A DNA stretch of 64,000 nt from Leptasterias polaris (Eukaryota; Echinodermata; Asteroidea; Forcipulatida; Asteriidae), in the NCBI GenBank assembly GCA_037783415.1, contig JAZGTN010000064.1, positions 1,971,001 to 2,035,000 on the forward strand, given 5' to 3'. Position 1 is the stretch's first letter, and each line of letters begins with the position of its first letter. Below the pieces are notes generated by a model. It saw only the letters and a list, made by a program, of their open reading frames with translations. It had not been told where the DNA came from and did no database searches. Positions 12,703 to 24,247 of the stretch are shown here, piece after piece. A program made the translations under genes and the position numbers.

Positions 12703-14638
12703 TGGATTTTTGAGTTTGTTCGCCCACCTCAAAAATACACGCATCGTTGTCCGCAGACTTTGACATCTTTCCCAAACTCGCACGGTCATGAAACTTGGCA
12801 ACAATATTACACCTGATGATTAGATAAAACAGAAATTTCGACAACATAATGACGTCACCCAATGAATTATTGAGTAATTAAATGTAATTTATTTAATCAA
12901 ATTTTGAGTTTTTGGTTTAACAACCAGAACTCACAAAATAAGAACGATATAATCGTTGTTATTTCTTGAAAAGAAAGGGTATTGAATACTTTTCGTTTCA
13001 TACTTTGGAACGAATCAAGTTAGACAAAGATTTCTGAGAGAATTTGGCCTTTTAAAACGTTTAAATCTTAATCAATTGCCTAACGCAGCATACACGCCAC
13101 CGGTCAACGCACTTACAACGTAGAGCAATCTTATCAATGGCGTACTAACAATAGTAACATTACAGATCTGAATTCCACTCAGATTCGGCGTCTAATTGTT
13201 CCCCTTTTCGCCCTTCTCATGGATTAATGATCAAATGGAATTAAAGACGAAGTTTCGCTGAGATGGCCACCTACCTCAGTGATTCGTATGACTTTTAATT
13301 ATGTAAGAAAATGTAAGCAGAAAAAGACGGACATTGGTTGTGTTTTGATCACACACCGAGAAGAAGGGACGCGTCATCGGTTTGTGTAGGGTGTTTCAGA
13401 CCCTCACACACGGTAGTCTTTATCGTCCCTGCACGGTGACTAGAAACGGTACGTTTCGTATGAACATCATTGCTTTTCAAAATGAGTCTTTTATTTAATG
13501 CACAATTATGTTATAAAGTTTATCCTGTATCATCAATTTGTGACGTTGGTGAGATGTTTTTAAAACTAAGAAGCATTTAGTATGATCGTCGCAGAGGTAG
13601 AATTAGGCAATGGGGGATTGCTATGGTTGTTGGCTGTGTCACTATAGTCGCAGAGAATGGTTCGACTAATAAATGTTTTTCGTCAACTTTTTTATTATGA
13701 CATGCATATTTAAAGACCCTTCGATGGAGGTTTCCTAAAAATTAATAGTACTTAACTCATTATGTTATTAGTATAAATTCACGAGATGCTTAGACTTGCC
13801 GTCCTCATGCTCTGCCTTTGTCTTGCATAATGATCCTAAACAAGTGTCTTTCATTTTAATATTCTAAATTTAACCAAACCGTTCTGTAGGAAAATCACTG
13901 TCTAAAAATCAAACAAGCTAATTTAAAACATGCAACCGATAGCTCATAATACTTGACTAATTTTAATGACATCTTCATCAGTGCATATGTTTTGAACAAT
14001 TAATGATTCATGCACTGATACTTAATGAGTATCTAACTCACTGTAAAAAGTTTCAGAATTGTAACTTAATAATTTCAACATAAATATCATCTAATGTGGT
14101 TTTTTAATCAAAAAAGAATCGATATCCATTGACAAATAAATAAACTTCAGTGAATGACATATATAATAGTTGAACGTGTGGGTCATTCAAAGGATTGTTT
14201 CAACATCTGCTGCCAAGATGAAGGGGAAGGGGAAAATGTTCCTCTGCTGTATGACTATGAAATGACAATGGACCTTTTGCTCTTTCAAATAATTTAAATA
14301 ATGTACTCTTTCGATGATTTTTTTTTTGTAAGTTAATCTTTGTTTTTCACTTGGCACATATTTAAATATCTATGTCTCGATAAAAACATTTGTAACTTCA
14401 TAATGATGTCATCAGTTTTCCAATCTGGCTAAACAAAAGTTTGTTATTTATAAAATTTCATATCTTGAGTAGCTTTTATTTCCTGTGTAAGAAGATTTAC
14501 ACTTTACTTTCTTTAAAATTTACAAGCTATCAACAATGTTTTCAGCGTATCAATGATATAGCTAACGCATTAAAACAGCACTGAGCCTAGCGAGAACCCG
14601 AACACCTAGAGTTTGTTTTACAAACTCTAAATCTCTAG
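12703..14638 (+). mobile_element. Array unit 6, SINE-free sibling of unit 21896-24247
   Basis: A 1936-bp unit nearly identical to 21896-24247 except that it lacks the SINE. The empty site reads CAATCTTATCAATGGCG near 13126-13143. Confidence 0.75.
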
Positions 14639-17353
14639 TGGATTTTTGAGTTTGTTCGCCCACCTCAAAAATACACGCATCGTTGTCCACAGACTTTGAC
14701 ATCCTTCCCAAACTCACACGGTCATGAAACTTGGCAACAATATTACACCTGATGATTAGATAAAACAGAAATTTCGACAACATAATGACGTCACCCAATG
14801 AATTATTGGGTAATTAAATGTAAATAATTTAATCAAATTTTGAGTCTTTGGTTTAACAACCATGCAGAACTCGCAAACTAAGAAAGATAAATTCGTTGTT
14901 TTTTCTTGAAAACAAAGGGTACTGAATACTTATTGTTTTATACACTGGAACAAATCAAGTTTTTCATAGATGTATTAGAGAAATTGGCCTTTAATCTTAA
15001 TCCATTGCCTAACGCAGAATGACATACCACCTCACGACTGGCAACGGTGGGTAGCTAGCCAATCAAGGCACTTGTTACAGACCAAATGGTTTTTGTCTGT
15101 TTTTAAACTAAGACCTATACCTTGATAAGCAAATGGTTCGTGCTACATTTGACAGTAGATTCTAGTTAGGTGTTCGGTCCACAGACCGAACAACTCCTTG
15201 TTTTTGTTCGGTTTTTTTTTTTTTTTTTTCTTTGTTTTGCTTAATCTTCTGATAGTCGTTTGTCCGCAGAAAAAAACATACTTGCAAACCTTTGATCAAC
15301 TTGAAACTTAATGTGACATTAGAACATAAAGAGCAGAAGACGTGTGAGCAATGACGTCATGATGACGTCATCGGGTGTCAAATTACAAGCCATTTAAGGT
15401 CAAAAAAGTGCCCTCATGCCAATGCCTGTATGTTTCTGAATAGGAAAGCTATAGTATTCATATTTAAACATTATGATAGATCAAGACACGGGCAACATTT
15501 GAAAAGTTAACGCCAAATTCACATGACCTTTACTTCCGGTCGTAACGGAAGGTCAAAGTTTGCCTTTCTGCAATTCTTAACCAAAAAACATTTCCTGCCC
15601 AAATTATTCACTTCTGTTTATCCGATCAACCTCAAATTTACACCATGTTAGAACCTTGATGAAACCTCCATCAAGTTGTTGTGACGTCATGATTACGTCA
15701 TCAGGTGTTGAAATACAGTAAATCAAAATTTAATATTTCAAAAAATCATAACTTAATCATTACTGAATGGATTGCTTCAATCAATACATCATCGGACAGG
15801 TCTTTTAAAACTCAACAAATGCTACACAAAGAGTTATCCCGGTTGTTCTTGACTTCCCGCTGAAAATGTAAGTTGAACATTACGTTAGTATTAGCCCGCA
15901 GGTCTGGTCATTCTGCTCCATTGACCACGCGTAATCTTGCATGTACATGTAAACAGTACACACACTGCGCCATTGATCTTGGGTGCAAAGTCCACGAAGA
16001 CTGCATTGCTGTGTCGTGATACGTTATCCATGGTGGCTGTGTCGTGATACGTTATCGATGGTGGCGCTATACCAAGTTAATGGTCCTTTGTTACTGCACT
16101 CGTCGATAAATGCAACCATCCTTCGGAAATCTACGATGTTCGACGGTGGTGCAATGAATAGCTCATTGCATAACCTTCGTGTTAGCCATTTGTTGGCTTG
16201 GTGGTGAATATCAACTGAACGAGTGTATTTTGCTGAACTGTTTTGGTGATTCACTGATTTGAATAACTTTTGATAACTGAGAAAATGCAATCGGAAAAAG
16301 GTCAACATAACTTTGACTCTGATCAACAACGGTTTTTATGCGAATCTAACTATTAGATCCTGTTGAATACTTCAAAGAATTACAATGTGACTAGCAAAAT
16401 AAATTCAACATAAATTGCACATCGTGTAAACAGTAGGTTCTTATGCCCTTTTCATAATCATGACAAATGATGTTGCTTCACACATAAGGTAGCAAGCATG
16501 CGTAGTTTGATAACATTAATTTTTGAATTGTTAGTCTTTTAATTTATCAGTTAAGCATGTTAAGTTTGTGACTATTTACATGAAAATTGTTATACATGTG
16601 TATCTAAACTACGTTATGGAGACTCATACAGCAACGATATCACCTTCCCCCGTGTACACTAAAAGTATAAAAGTAATAGGTTTGCAAACGACTTTTTTTT
16701 GAAAATTAAAAAACTTTCAATATAAATCTGCTTACGCATTTTAGTAACATAACAGTGCCCCATACCCGAACAAAGGGTACTGAATACTTATTGTTTTATA
16801 CACTGGAACAAATCAAGTTTTTCATAGATCTATTAGAGAAATTGGCCTTTAATCTTAATCCATTGCCTAACGCAGAATGACATACCCCCTCGCGACTGGC
16901 AACGGTGGGTAGCTAGCCAGTCAAGGCACTTGTTACAGACCAACGTGGCACAACGATAGTTGTTTACTATCAGTGCCATGTGGGCGTAACGAGAGTTTCC
17001 ATTCATGTTTTACTTACAACGCAAGTGCAATCTTATCAATGGCGTACTTACTACTACGTACTAGCATTAACATGATTTCCGCTAAGATTCGACGTCTAAT
17101 TGTTCCCCTACTTGCCCTTCTCATGGCTTTATTATCAATATGGAATTGAAGACGAAGTTTCACTGAGATGACCACCTGCTTCAGTGATTCGTATGATATT
17201 TAATTATGTGGGAAAATGCAAGCAGGAAAAGACGAACAATGGTAATATGTTTTGATCATACACTGAGAAGGAAGGATGTGTCATCGGATCGTAATGGGTG
17301 TTTCAGACCCTCGTCACGGCATGTGTTTACCTTGCTACACGGGACTAACTTCG

Positions 17354-18025
17354 GTAAGTTTTCCGTGTGAACATCATTGCTTTTCAAAATGATTCTTTTA
17401 TTTGATGCACAATTACGTTATAAAGTTTATCCTGTATCATCAAGTGGTGACCGTTGGTGAAATGTTTTTAAAACTAAGGAACGTTTAATATGAACGTCGA
17501 AGAGATAGAGTTGGGCAATGGGGGATTGGTATGAATGTTGGCTATGTCACTATAGTCAGAAAATGGTCAGACTGATGAATGTTTTCCGTCAACTTTGTAT
17601 AGCGACATACTTATTTGAAAACCCTTCGATAAAGTTTCCCCTAATAAGGTTTCGTTTATAAGTTGTTCACATCAAAAACAGGATGTGCACCTTCCACTCA
17701 TTTTTTTTGGCGTAATTTCCTTACTCTGATATGTTGTATTGTTATGAGCCCTCGAACAGGTTGGTCCTGGAGAGAGCGCAATATAAATTCAATAAATTAT
17801 TATTATTATTATAAAATCATGAAATGTTGTAAGTCTTGAATTTTATTTATTTGAGCAGTTTCAGCTTGACTTAATTTGCTTTGAGTCATACTTTGTTTAT
17901 TGTTTTTTCTTCTTCAGAATATACAACACATCAGTACCCGAATGTTCTCCAGTGAAAAAAATCATACTCGTTGCTGTGTTGAATTCCCTAATTTCTTGCT
18001 GAATGTATGATGATGCACCATACAG
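17354..18025 (+). pseudogene. Captured intron and exon-like segment inside array unit
   Basis: A GTAAG donor follows ACTAACTTCG, and a pyrimidine-rich TTTTTTCTTCTTCAG acceptor precedes a 108-bp segment that ends at a second donor (ACAG, then GTAGAAA). The same arrangement is kept in diverged copies at 4890-4994, 29914-30021, 31832-32465, 37639-38317 and 41886-42567. Reading frames differ between copies and most contain stops. I do not recognise the protein. The pattern suggests a fragment of a spliced gene caught by the mobile unit, as is known for Helitrons. Confidence 0.45.
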
Positions 18026-18667
18026 GTAGAAATAGTTATTAACTCGTTAAAACTATTTTATTAGTTAAAATTCACGAGAGGCTTAAATTTGCCGTCTTTA
18101 TGACTTGCCTTTATCTTGCATAATTATTAAAAACATGTGTTTTTTATTTCAATATTATAAATTTAACAAACCGTTCTGTATGAAGACTAATGTCTAAAAA
18201 TCAAGCAAGCTATTTTTTAAAATGCAACCAATAGCTCATTGTATGCTCGACTTGTTTTAACAATCAAAGTATCATGCACCGATACATAATGAGAAGCCAA
18301 ATCACAGTATTTGAAAACCTGTTAAAACTTCTAAGAATTGTAATTTAATAATGTCAACATGATTTGCATAGTCGGATTTATTATAAAGAATCAATATCCA
18401 TTGGAAAATAAATAAACTTCTGTGAGTGGCATACATGATAGTTGTACTTGTGAGTAATTCAAAGGCTCGTTGATATGCAACCAAAACGAAAGGAAATTCG
18501 AAAAATGTATGCTGCTCTGTATGAAAGGACAATATTGACCCTCTGCCCTTTCAAATAAATTAAATAATGTACTCTTCGTTTTTCACTTACAATTTAAAGC
18601 ACATAATTAAATACCAATGTCTCGATAAGAACTTATCTAACGTCATGACGTCATCAGTTTTCAAATG

Positions 18668-18735
18668 TAGGATAAGGATAAGGATAAGGATCATTTTTTT
18701 TAGCAACCAAAATAGGGTTGGATTCGTTAATTTGG
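18668..18735 (+). repeat. (GGATAA)n insertion in unit 7
   Basis: Same insertion as at 9875, with the end of the microsatellite changed to GGATCATTTT. Shared with 30668-30735. Confidence 0.7.
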
Positions 18736-20502
18736 CTTTAACAAAAGATTATTATTTTTTTTAATTCATATTGTGAGGTGCATTAATTTCCTGTGTAAAC
18801 TAACGTTCAATCAACGAAGATTTACACTTTACTTTCCTTGAAATTTCAAAAGCTATCAACAATGTTTTCAGCGATTCAATGATATAGCTAACGCATTAAA
18901 ACAGCACTGAGCCCAGCGAGAACCCGAACACCTAGAGTTTGTTTTACAAACTCTAAATCTCTAGTGAATTTTTGAGTTTGTTCGCCCATCTCAAAAATAC
19001 ACACAAATCGTTGTCCGCAGCCTTTGACATCCTTCCCAAGCTCGTACGGTCATGAAACTTGGCAACAGTGTTACACCTGATAAATAGATGAAACAGAAGT
19101 TTTGACAACATAATGACGTCATCCAATGATTTATCGGTTAAATTAATGATATTAATTTTTTAATCAAATTTTGAGTTTTTCGAACTCACAAACTAAGAAC
19201 GATAAATTCGTTGTTATTTCTTGAAAACCACTGCAAGTAGTCATGCGACAATTCATGCATGTTTACTTTCGAGACACATTGAAACTGTGAAGCTATCAAA
19301 TGTACAATGTACTGGTTAAATGTACACAATAGTGTCTAGACTCCTAAGTTTAATTTAGTACGTACATTGTGTCAGACAATAAACCATTGCAAGCAGCCAT
19401 GCGATAAGTCGAGACACTTTGTCAAGGTAACTGTGAAGCTATCAAATCGTCATCCACCGATTTCACGAACTGACACACACACGTAGACAGTAAAAAGTAA
19501 TAATTGTAGAAAACGGCATTTAATGTTGAAGGCTTTTATAAAATCCCGCTTTCCTTCAAAACGTCACTAGTTTTCTAACAGTGGAGACTTGTTGCTTTGA
19601 ACTTCATATATATGGTACTTATGACTGATTTTCGTCCTAAATTAATAAGCAATAAAGTAAAACGTTTTGTGTTAGTACGTGAAATCAAAAATTGATGCAA
19701 CATGTTTTCGAGCTTGAAACATGAGTACCGTAGCTCACAGTATTCCAAGATGGGATGGGAAACAACTTCTGACTCGATCAAGCATATTCTGTAGATTTCA
19801 AAATTAAACTTATTTTGTTTGACACAAATAGACGATTGATAGAGGGTGCTCTATTACAGGTGGTGACTTCATAATTCCTTACATTATAACATAAGAGAAC
19901 ACATAAAGTAGCATACCGCGCCACACAGTCTTATGGAGGTGTTTTTTTTACCACACGGGCCATAAAACAAGAATTGTGGTGAGCGAAATGTATTGACTTT
20001 ACGTTGGGCACTGGTGACGTCATGATGACGTCGCACAACGTTTAGCCTAACAAACACATCTACAGTATCCCACAAGTACACAATCGAAAACAGTTGATCG
20101 GACTTAAACCGTTCGAGATATGGTGGTCTCAAGATTTGCTAATTATATTCATGTCATTATGTATTATATAATAAACCATTGCAAGCAGTTCTGCAACAAG
20201 GTATGGATTTTTACTTTCAGGACACATATTGTCAATGTACTGTGAAACTATCAAATGTACAAATGTATGTACTGGTTAAATGTACAATAAAGTGCATAGA
20301 CTCCAAAGTTTTATGTAGCGTTTAAATTGTATCAGTCAATAAACCATTGCAAGCAGTCATGCGACAATTATTGACCTATAACTTTTAACACACACTTTGT
20401 CAATGAATGCAAATGCAAATGAATGCAATGGATGTACACAATAGTGTCTAGACTCCGAAGTCGTATGTGTAGTGTATACATTGTATGAGAAAATAAACCA
20501 AA

Positions 20503-20587
20503 CTAGCCTTAACGTGTTTGTGACAACATACACTAGGTGTTCGGGTATCGCTGGGGTCAGTGCTGTGTCAATGCGTGAGCTATTTCA
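20503..20587 (-). mobile_element. Inverted, diverged copy of the array's 3' end
   Basis: Read on the minus strand this gives CAGCGATACCCGAACACCTAG, an imperfect hairpin (GTGTATGT with ACAAACAC), GGCTAG and then T. It keeps the hairpin, CTAG and following T while differing clearly in sequence from the array copies. It interrupts the 165-bp-repeat module after AAATAAACCAA. Its other end is obscured by the MITE inserted at 20588. Confidence 0.6.
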
Positions 20588-20964
20588 TTAAAGGCACTGT
20601 ACACGTTTGGTAATTACTCAAAATATATATTAGCATAAAAACTTACTTGGTAACGAGCAACGGAGAGCTGTTGATTGTATAAAACATTGTGAGAAACGAC
20701 TCCCTCCGAAGTAACGTAGTTTTTGAGAAAGAGGTAATTTCTCACTAAAATAATAAAAGACTTCTGGCCAGAAGCCTTTTATTCCTATCTGAAAGCACAC
20801 TAATTTGTACAACAAGGGTGTTTTTTCTTTCATCATTTTCTTGCAACTTCAATGACCAATTGAGTCCAAATTTTCACAGGCTTGTTATTTTATGCATTAT
20901 GTTGGGATACACCAAGTGAGAATACTGGTCTTTGACAATTACCAAACGTGTTCAGTGCCTTTAA
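20588..20964. mobile_element. MITE with TTAA target duplication
   Basis: TTAA lies at both ends (20588-20591, 20961-20964). The 24-bp terminal inverted repeats start AGGCACTGTACACG and end CGTGTTCAGTGCCT, with one mismatch. TTAA duplications are typical of piggyBac-type elements. It contains an internal palindrome (CTTCTGGCCAGAAG) near 20762 and no coding capacity. A related remnant lies at 48789-48960. Confidence 0.8.
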
Positions 20965-21446
20965 GTTGAACTTTGGTGTTATTACTGTTTTGAGGTGCGT
21001 AACAAACTACACACTGAGTATGATGCACCATACAGGTAGAAATAGTTATTAACTCGTTAAAAATATTTAATTAGTTAAAATTCACGAGAAGCTAAAACTG
21101 CCGTCTTCATGACTTGCCTTTATCTTGCATAATTATTTAAAACAAGTGTCTTTTCTTTCAATATTAAAAATTTAACAAACCGTTCTGTATGAAGACTAAT
21201 GTCTAAAAATCAAGCAAGCTATTTTTAAAAATGCAACCAATAGCTCATACTATGCTCGACTTATTTTAACGACATCATCGTCTAACATACAATTAACGAA
21301 GATTTACACTTTACTTTCCTTGAAATTTCAAAAGCTATCAACAATGTTTTCAGCGATTCAATGATATAGCTAACGCATTAAAATAGCACTGAGCCCAGCG
21401 AAAACCCGAACACCTAGAGTTTGTTTTACAAACTCTAAATCTCTAG

Positions 21447-21895
21447 TGGATTTTTGAGTTTGTTCGCCCACCTCAAAAATACACGCATCGTTGTCCGCAG
21501 ACTTTGACATCTTTCCCAAATTCGCACGGTCATGAAACTTGGCAACAATATTACACCTGATGATTAGATAAAACATAAATTTCGACAACATAATGACGTC
21601 ACCCAATGAATTATTGGCTAATTAAATGTAATTAATTTAATCAAATTTTGAGTTTTTGGTTTAACAACCATGCAGAACTCGCAAACTAAGAACGATAAAT
21701 TCGTTGTTATTTCTTGAAAATAAAGGGTATTGAATACTTATTGCTTTATACATTGGAACAAATCAAGTTTGAAATTTCAAAAGCTATCAACAATGTTTTC
21801 AGCGATTCAATGTTATAGCTAACGCATTAAAACAGCACTGAGCCCAGCGAGAACCCGAACACCTAGAGTTTGTTTTACAAACTCTAAATCTCTAG
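21447..21895 (+). mobile_element. Array unit 9, 449-bp minimal unit
   Basis: The block ending CAAATCAAGTTT joins directly to GAAATTTCAAAAGC, leaving only the two ends of the unit. Unit 39251-39699 has the same length and the same join. Confidence 0.75.
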
Positions 21896-22330
21896 TGGAT
21901 TTTTGAGTTTGTTCGCCCCCCTCAAAAATACACGCATCGTTGTCCGCAGACTTTGACATATTTCCCAAACTCGCACGGTCATAAAACTTGGCAACAATAT
22001 TACACCTGATGATTAGATAAAACACAAATGTTGACAACATAATGACGTCACCCAATGAGTTATTGGGTAATTAAATGTAATTTATTTAATCAAATTTTGA
22101 GTTTTTGGTTTAACAACCAGAACTCACAAAATAAGAACGATATAATCGTTGTTATTTCTTGAAAAGAAAGGGTATTGAATACTTTTCGTTTCATACTTTG
22201 GAACGAATCAAGTTAGACAAAGATTTCTGAGAGAATTTGGCCTTTTAAAACGTTTAAATCTTAATCAATTGCCTAACGCAGCATACACGCCACCGGGTCA
22301 ACGCACTTACAACGTAGAGCAATCTTATCA

Positions 22331-22741
22331 TGTCGTGGCCGAGTGGTTAAGAGCACCGAACTCAAGCTCTGGTGTTTCTGATCAGCAGAGTGTGGGTTCG
22401 AGTCCCAGTCGTGACATTTGTGTCCTTAAGCAAGACACTTAACCACATGCTTCGTCCTTCGGATGGGACGTAAAGCCGTTGGTCCCGTGCGTTGTGAATG
22501 CACGTAAAAGAACCCAGTGCACTTATCGAAAAGAGAAGGGGTTCGCCCCGGTGTTCCTGGTTGTGGCTGCTTAATGCGCCGTAGCACCTTGTAAACCCTT
22601 ATAAGGTGCTAAATAATTGGGTCTCAGATTTTCATCACTGCAATAACCTATCTTTCTGAAAGTAATGTATATACTCAGCGCCTTGAGTACCTTGTTTGGT
22701 AGATACGTGCGCTATATAAGACTTCGATATTATTATTATTA
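22331..22741 (+). mobile_element. tRNA-Leu-derived SINE
   Basis: The head (22332-22415) resembles tRNA-Leu with a CAA anticodon region. The RNA polymerase III A box is TGGCCGAGTGG (22336-22346) and the B box GGTTCGAGTCC (22395-22405). A body of about 300 bp follows, ending GCGCTATATAAGACTTCG and a short TTA-repeat tail. The target duplication TTATCA lies at 22325-22330 and 22742-22747. Sibling units without the SINE read CTTATCAATGG at this point. A degraded copy of the same family lies at 53351. Confidence 0.9.
22336..22405 (+). promoter_or_regulatory. Internal RNA polymerase III promoter of the SINE
   Basis: A box at 22336-22346 and B box at 22395-22405. Both match the usual consensus, so this copy could still be transcribed. 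Confidence 0.75.
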
Positions 22742-24247
22742 TTATCAATGGCGTACTAACAATAGTAACATTACAGATCTGAATTCCACTCAGATTCGGC
22801 GTCTAATTGTTCCCCTTTTCGCCCTTCTCATGGATTAATGATCAAATGGAATTAAAGACGAAGTTTCGCTGAGATGGCCACCTACCTCAGTGATTCGTAT
22901 GACCTTTAATTATGTAAGAAAATGTAAGCAGAAAAAGACGGACATTGGTTGTGTTTTGATCACACACCGAGAAGAAGGGACGCGTCATCGGTTTGTGTAG
23001 GGTGTTTCAGACCCTCACACACGGTAGTCTTTATCGTCCCTGCACGGTGACTAGAAACGGTACGTTTCGTATGAACATCATTGCTTTTCAAAATGAGTCT
23101 TTTATTTAATGCACAATTATGTTATAAAGTTTATCCTGTATCATCAAGTTGTGACGTTGGTGAGATGTTTTTAAAACTAAGAAGCATTTAGTATGATCGT
23201 CGCAGAGGTAGAATTAGGCAATGGGGGATTGCTATGGTTGTTGGCTGTGTCACTATAGTCGCAGAGAATGGTTCGACTAATAAATGTTTTAAGTCAACTT
23301 TTTTATTATGACATGCATATTTAAAGACCCTTCGATGGAGGTTTCCTAAAAATTAATAGTACTTAACTCATTATGTTATTAGTATAAATTCACGAGATGC
23401 TTAGACTTGCCGTCCTCATGCTTTGCCTTTGTCTTGCATAATGATCATAAACAAGTGTCTTTCATTTTAATATTCTAAATTTAACCAAACCGTTCTGTAG
23501 GAAAATCACTGTCTAAAAATCAAACAAGCTAATTTAAAACATGCAACCGATAGCTCATAATACTTGACTAATTTTAATGACATCTTCATCAGTGCATATG
23601 TTTTGAACAATTAATGATTCATGCACTGATACTTAATGAGTATCTAACTCACTGTAAAAAGTTTCAGAATTGTAACTTAATAATTTCAACATAAATATCA
23701 TCTCATGTGGTTTTTTAATCAAAAAAGAATCGATATCCATTGACAAATAAATAAACTTCAGTGAATGACATATAATAGTTGAACGTGTGGGTCATTCAAA
23801 GGATTGTTTCAACATCTGCTGCCTTGATGAAGGGGAAGGGGAAAATGTTCCTCTGCTGTATGACTATGAAATGACAATGGACCTTTTGCTCTTTCAAATA
23901 ATTTAAATAATGTACTCTTTCGCTGATTTTTTTTTTGTAAGTTAATCTTTGTTTTTCACTTGGCACATATTTAAATATCTATGTCTCGATAAAAACATTT
24001 GTAACTTCATAATGATGTCATCAGTTTTCCAATCTGGCTAAACAAAAGTTTGTTATTTATAAAATTTCATATCTTGAGTAGCTTTTATTTCCTGTGTAAG
24101 AAGATTTACACTTTACTTTCTTTAAAATTTACAAGCTATCAACAATGTTTTCAGCATATCAATGATATAGCTAACGCATTAAAACAGCACTGAGCCTAGC
24201 GAGAACCCGAACACCTAGAGTTTGTTTTACAAACTCTAAATCTCTAG

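Larger units (their letters stand above)
14639..18964 (+). mobile_element. Array unit 7, 4.3-kb long form
   Basis: Contains the T-run module, paired TGACGTCA motifs near 15353, an antisense reading frame (16024-16329), a second copy of the ACAAAGGGTACTG block, an intron-like segment (17354-17917) and a 108-bp exon-like segment (17918-18025). Unit 26631-30964 is a near-perfect twin, with about a dozen differences spotted by eye. The identity begins and ends at CTAG. Confidence 0.8.
18965..21446 (+). mobile_element. Array unit 8 with inverted end and MITE
   Basis: Carries the 165-bp-repeat module, then a diverged inverted copy of the array's 3' end (from 20503), which is interrupted by a TTAA MITE (20588-20964). 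The common modules resume near 21012. Confidence 0.7.
21896..24247 (+). mobile_element. Array unit 10, carries the SINE
   Basis: Nearly identical to unit 12703-14638 apart from the SINE at 22331-22741. The length difference (416 bp) agrees with the 411-bp SINE plus a 6-bp target duplication. Confidence 0.8.

Noticed and set aside
22332..22415. A genuine tRNA-Leu gene
   Set aside because: The tRNA-like part continues into a SINE body with a TTA tail and a target duplication, and its acceptor stem pairs poorly.
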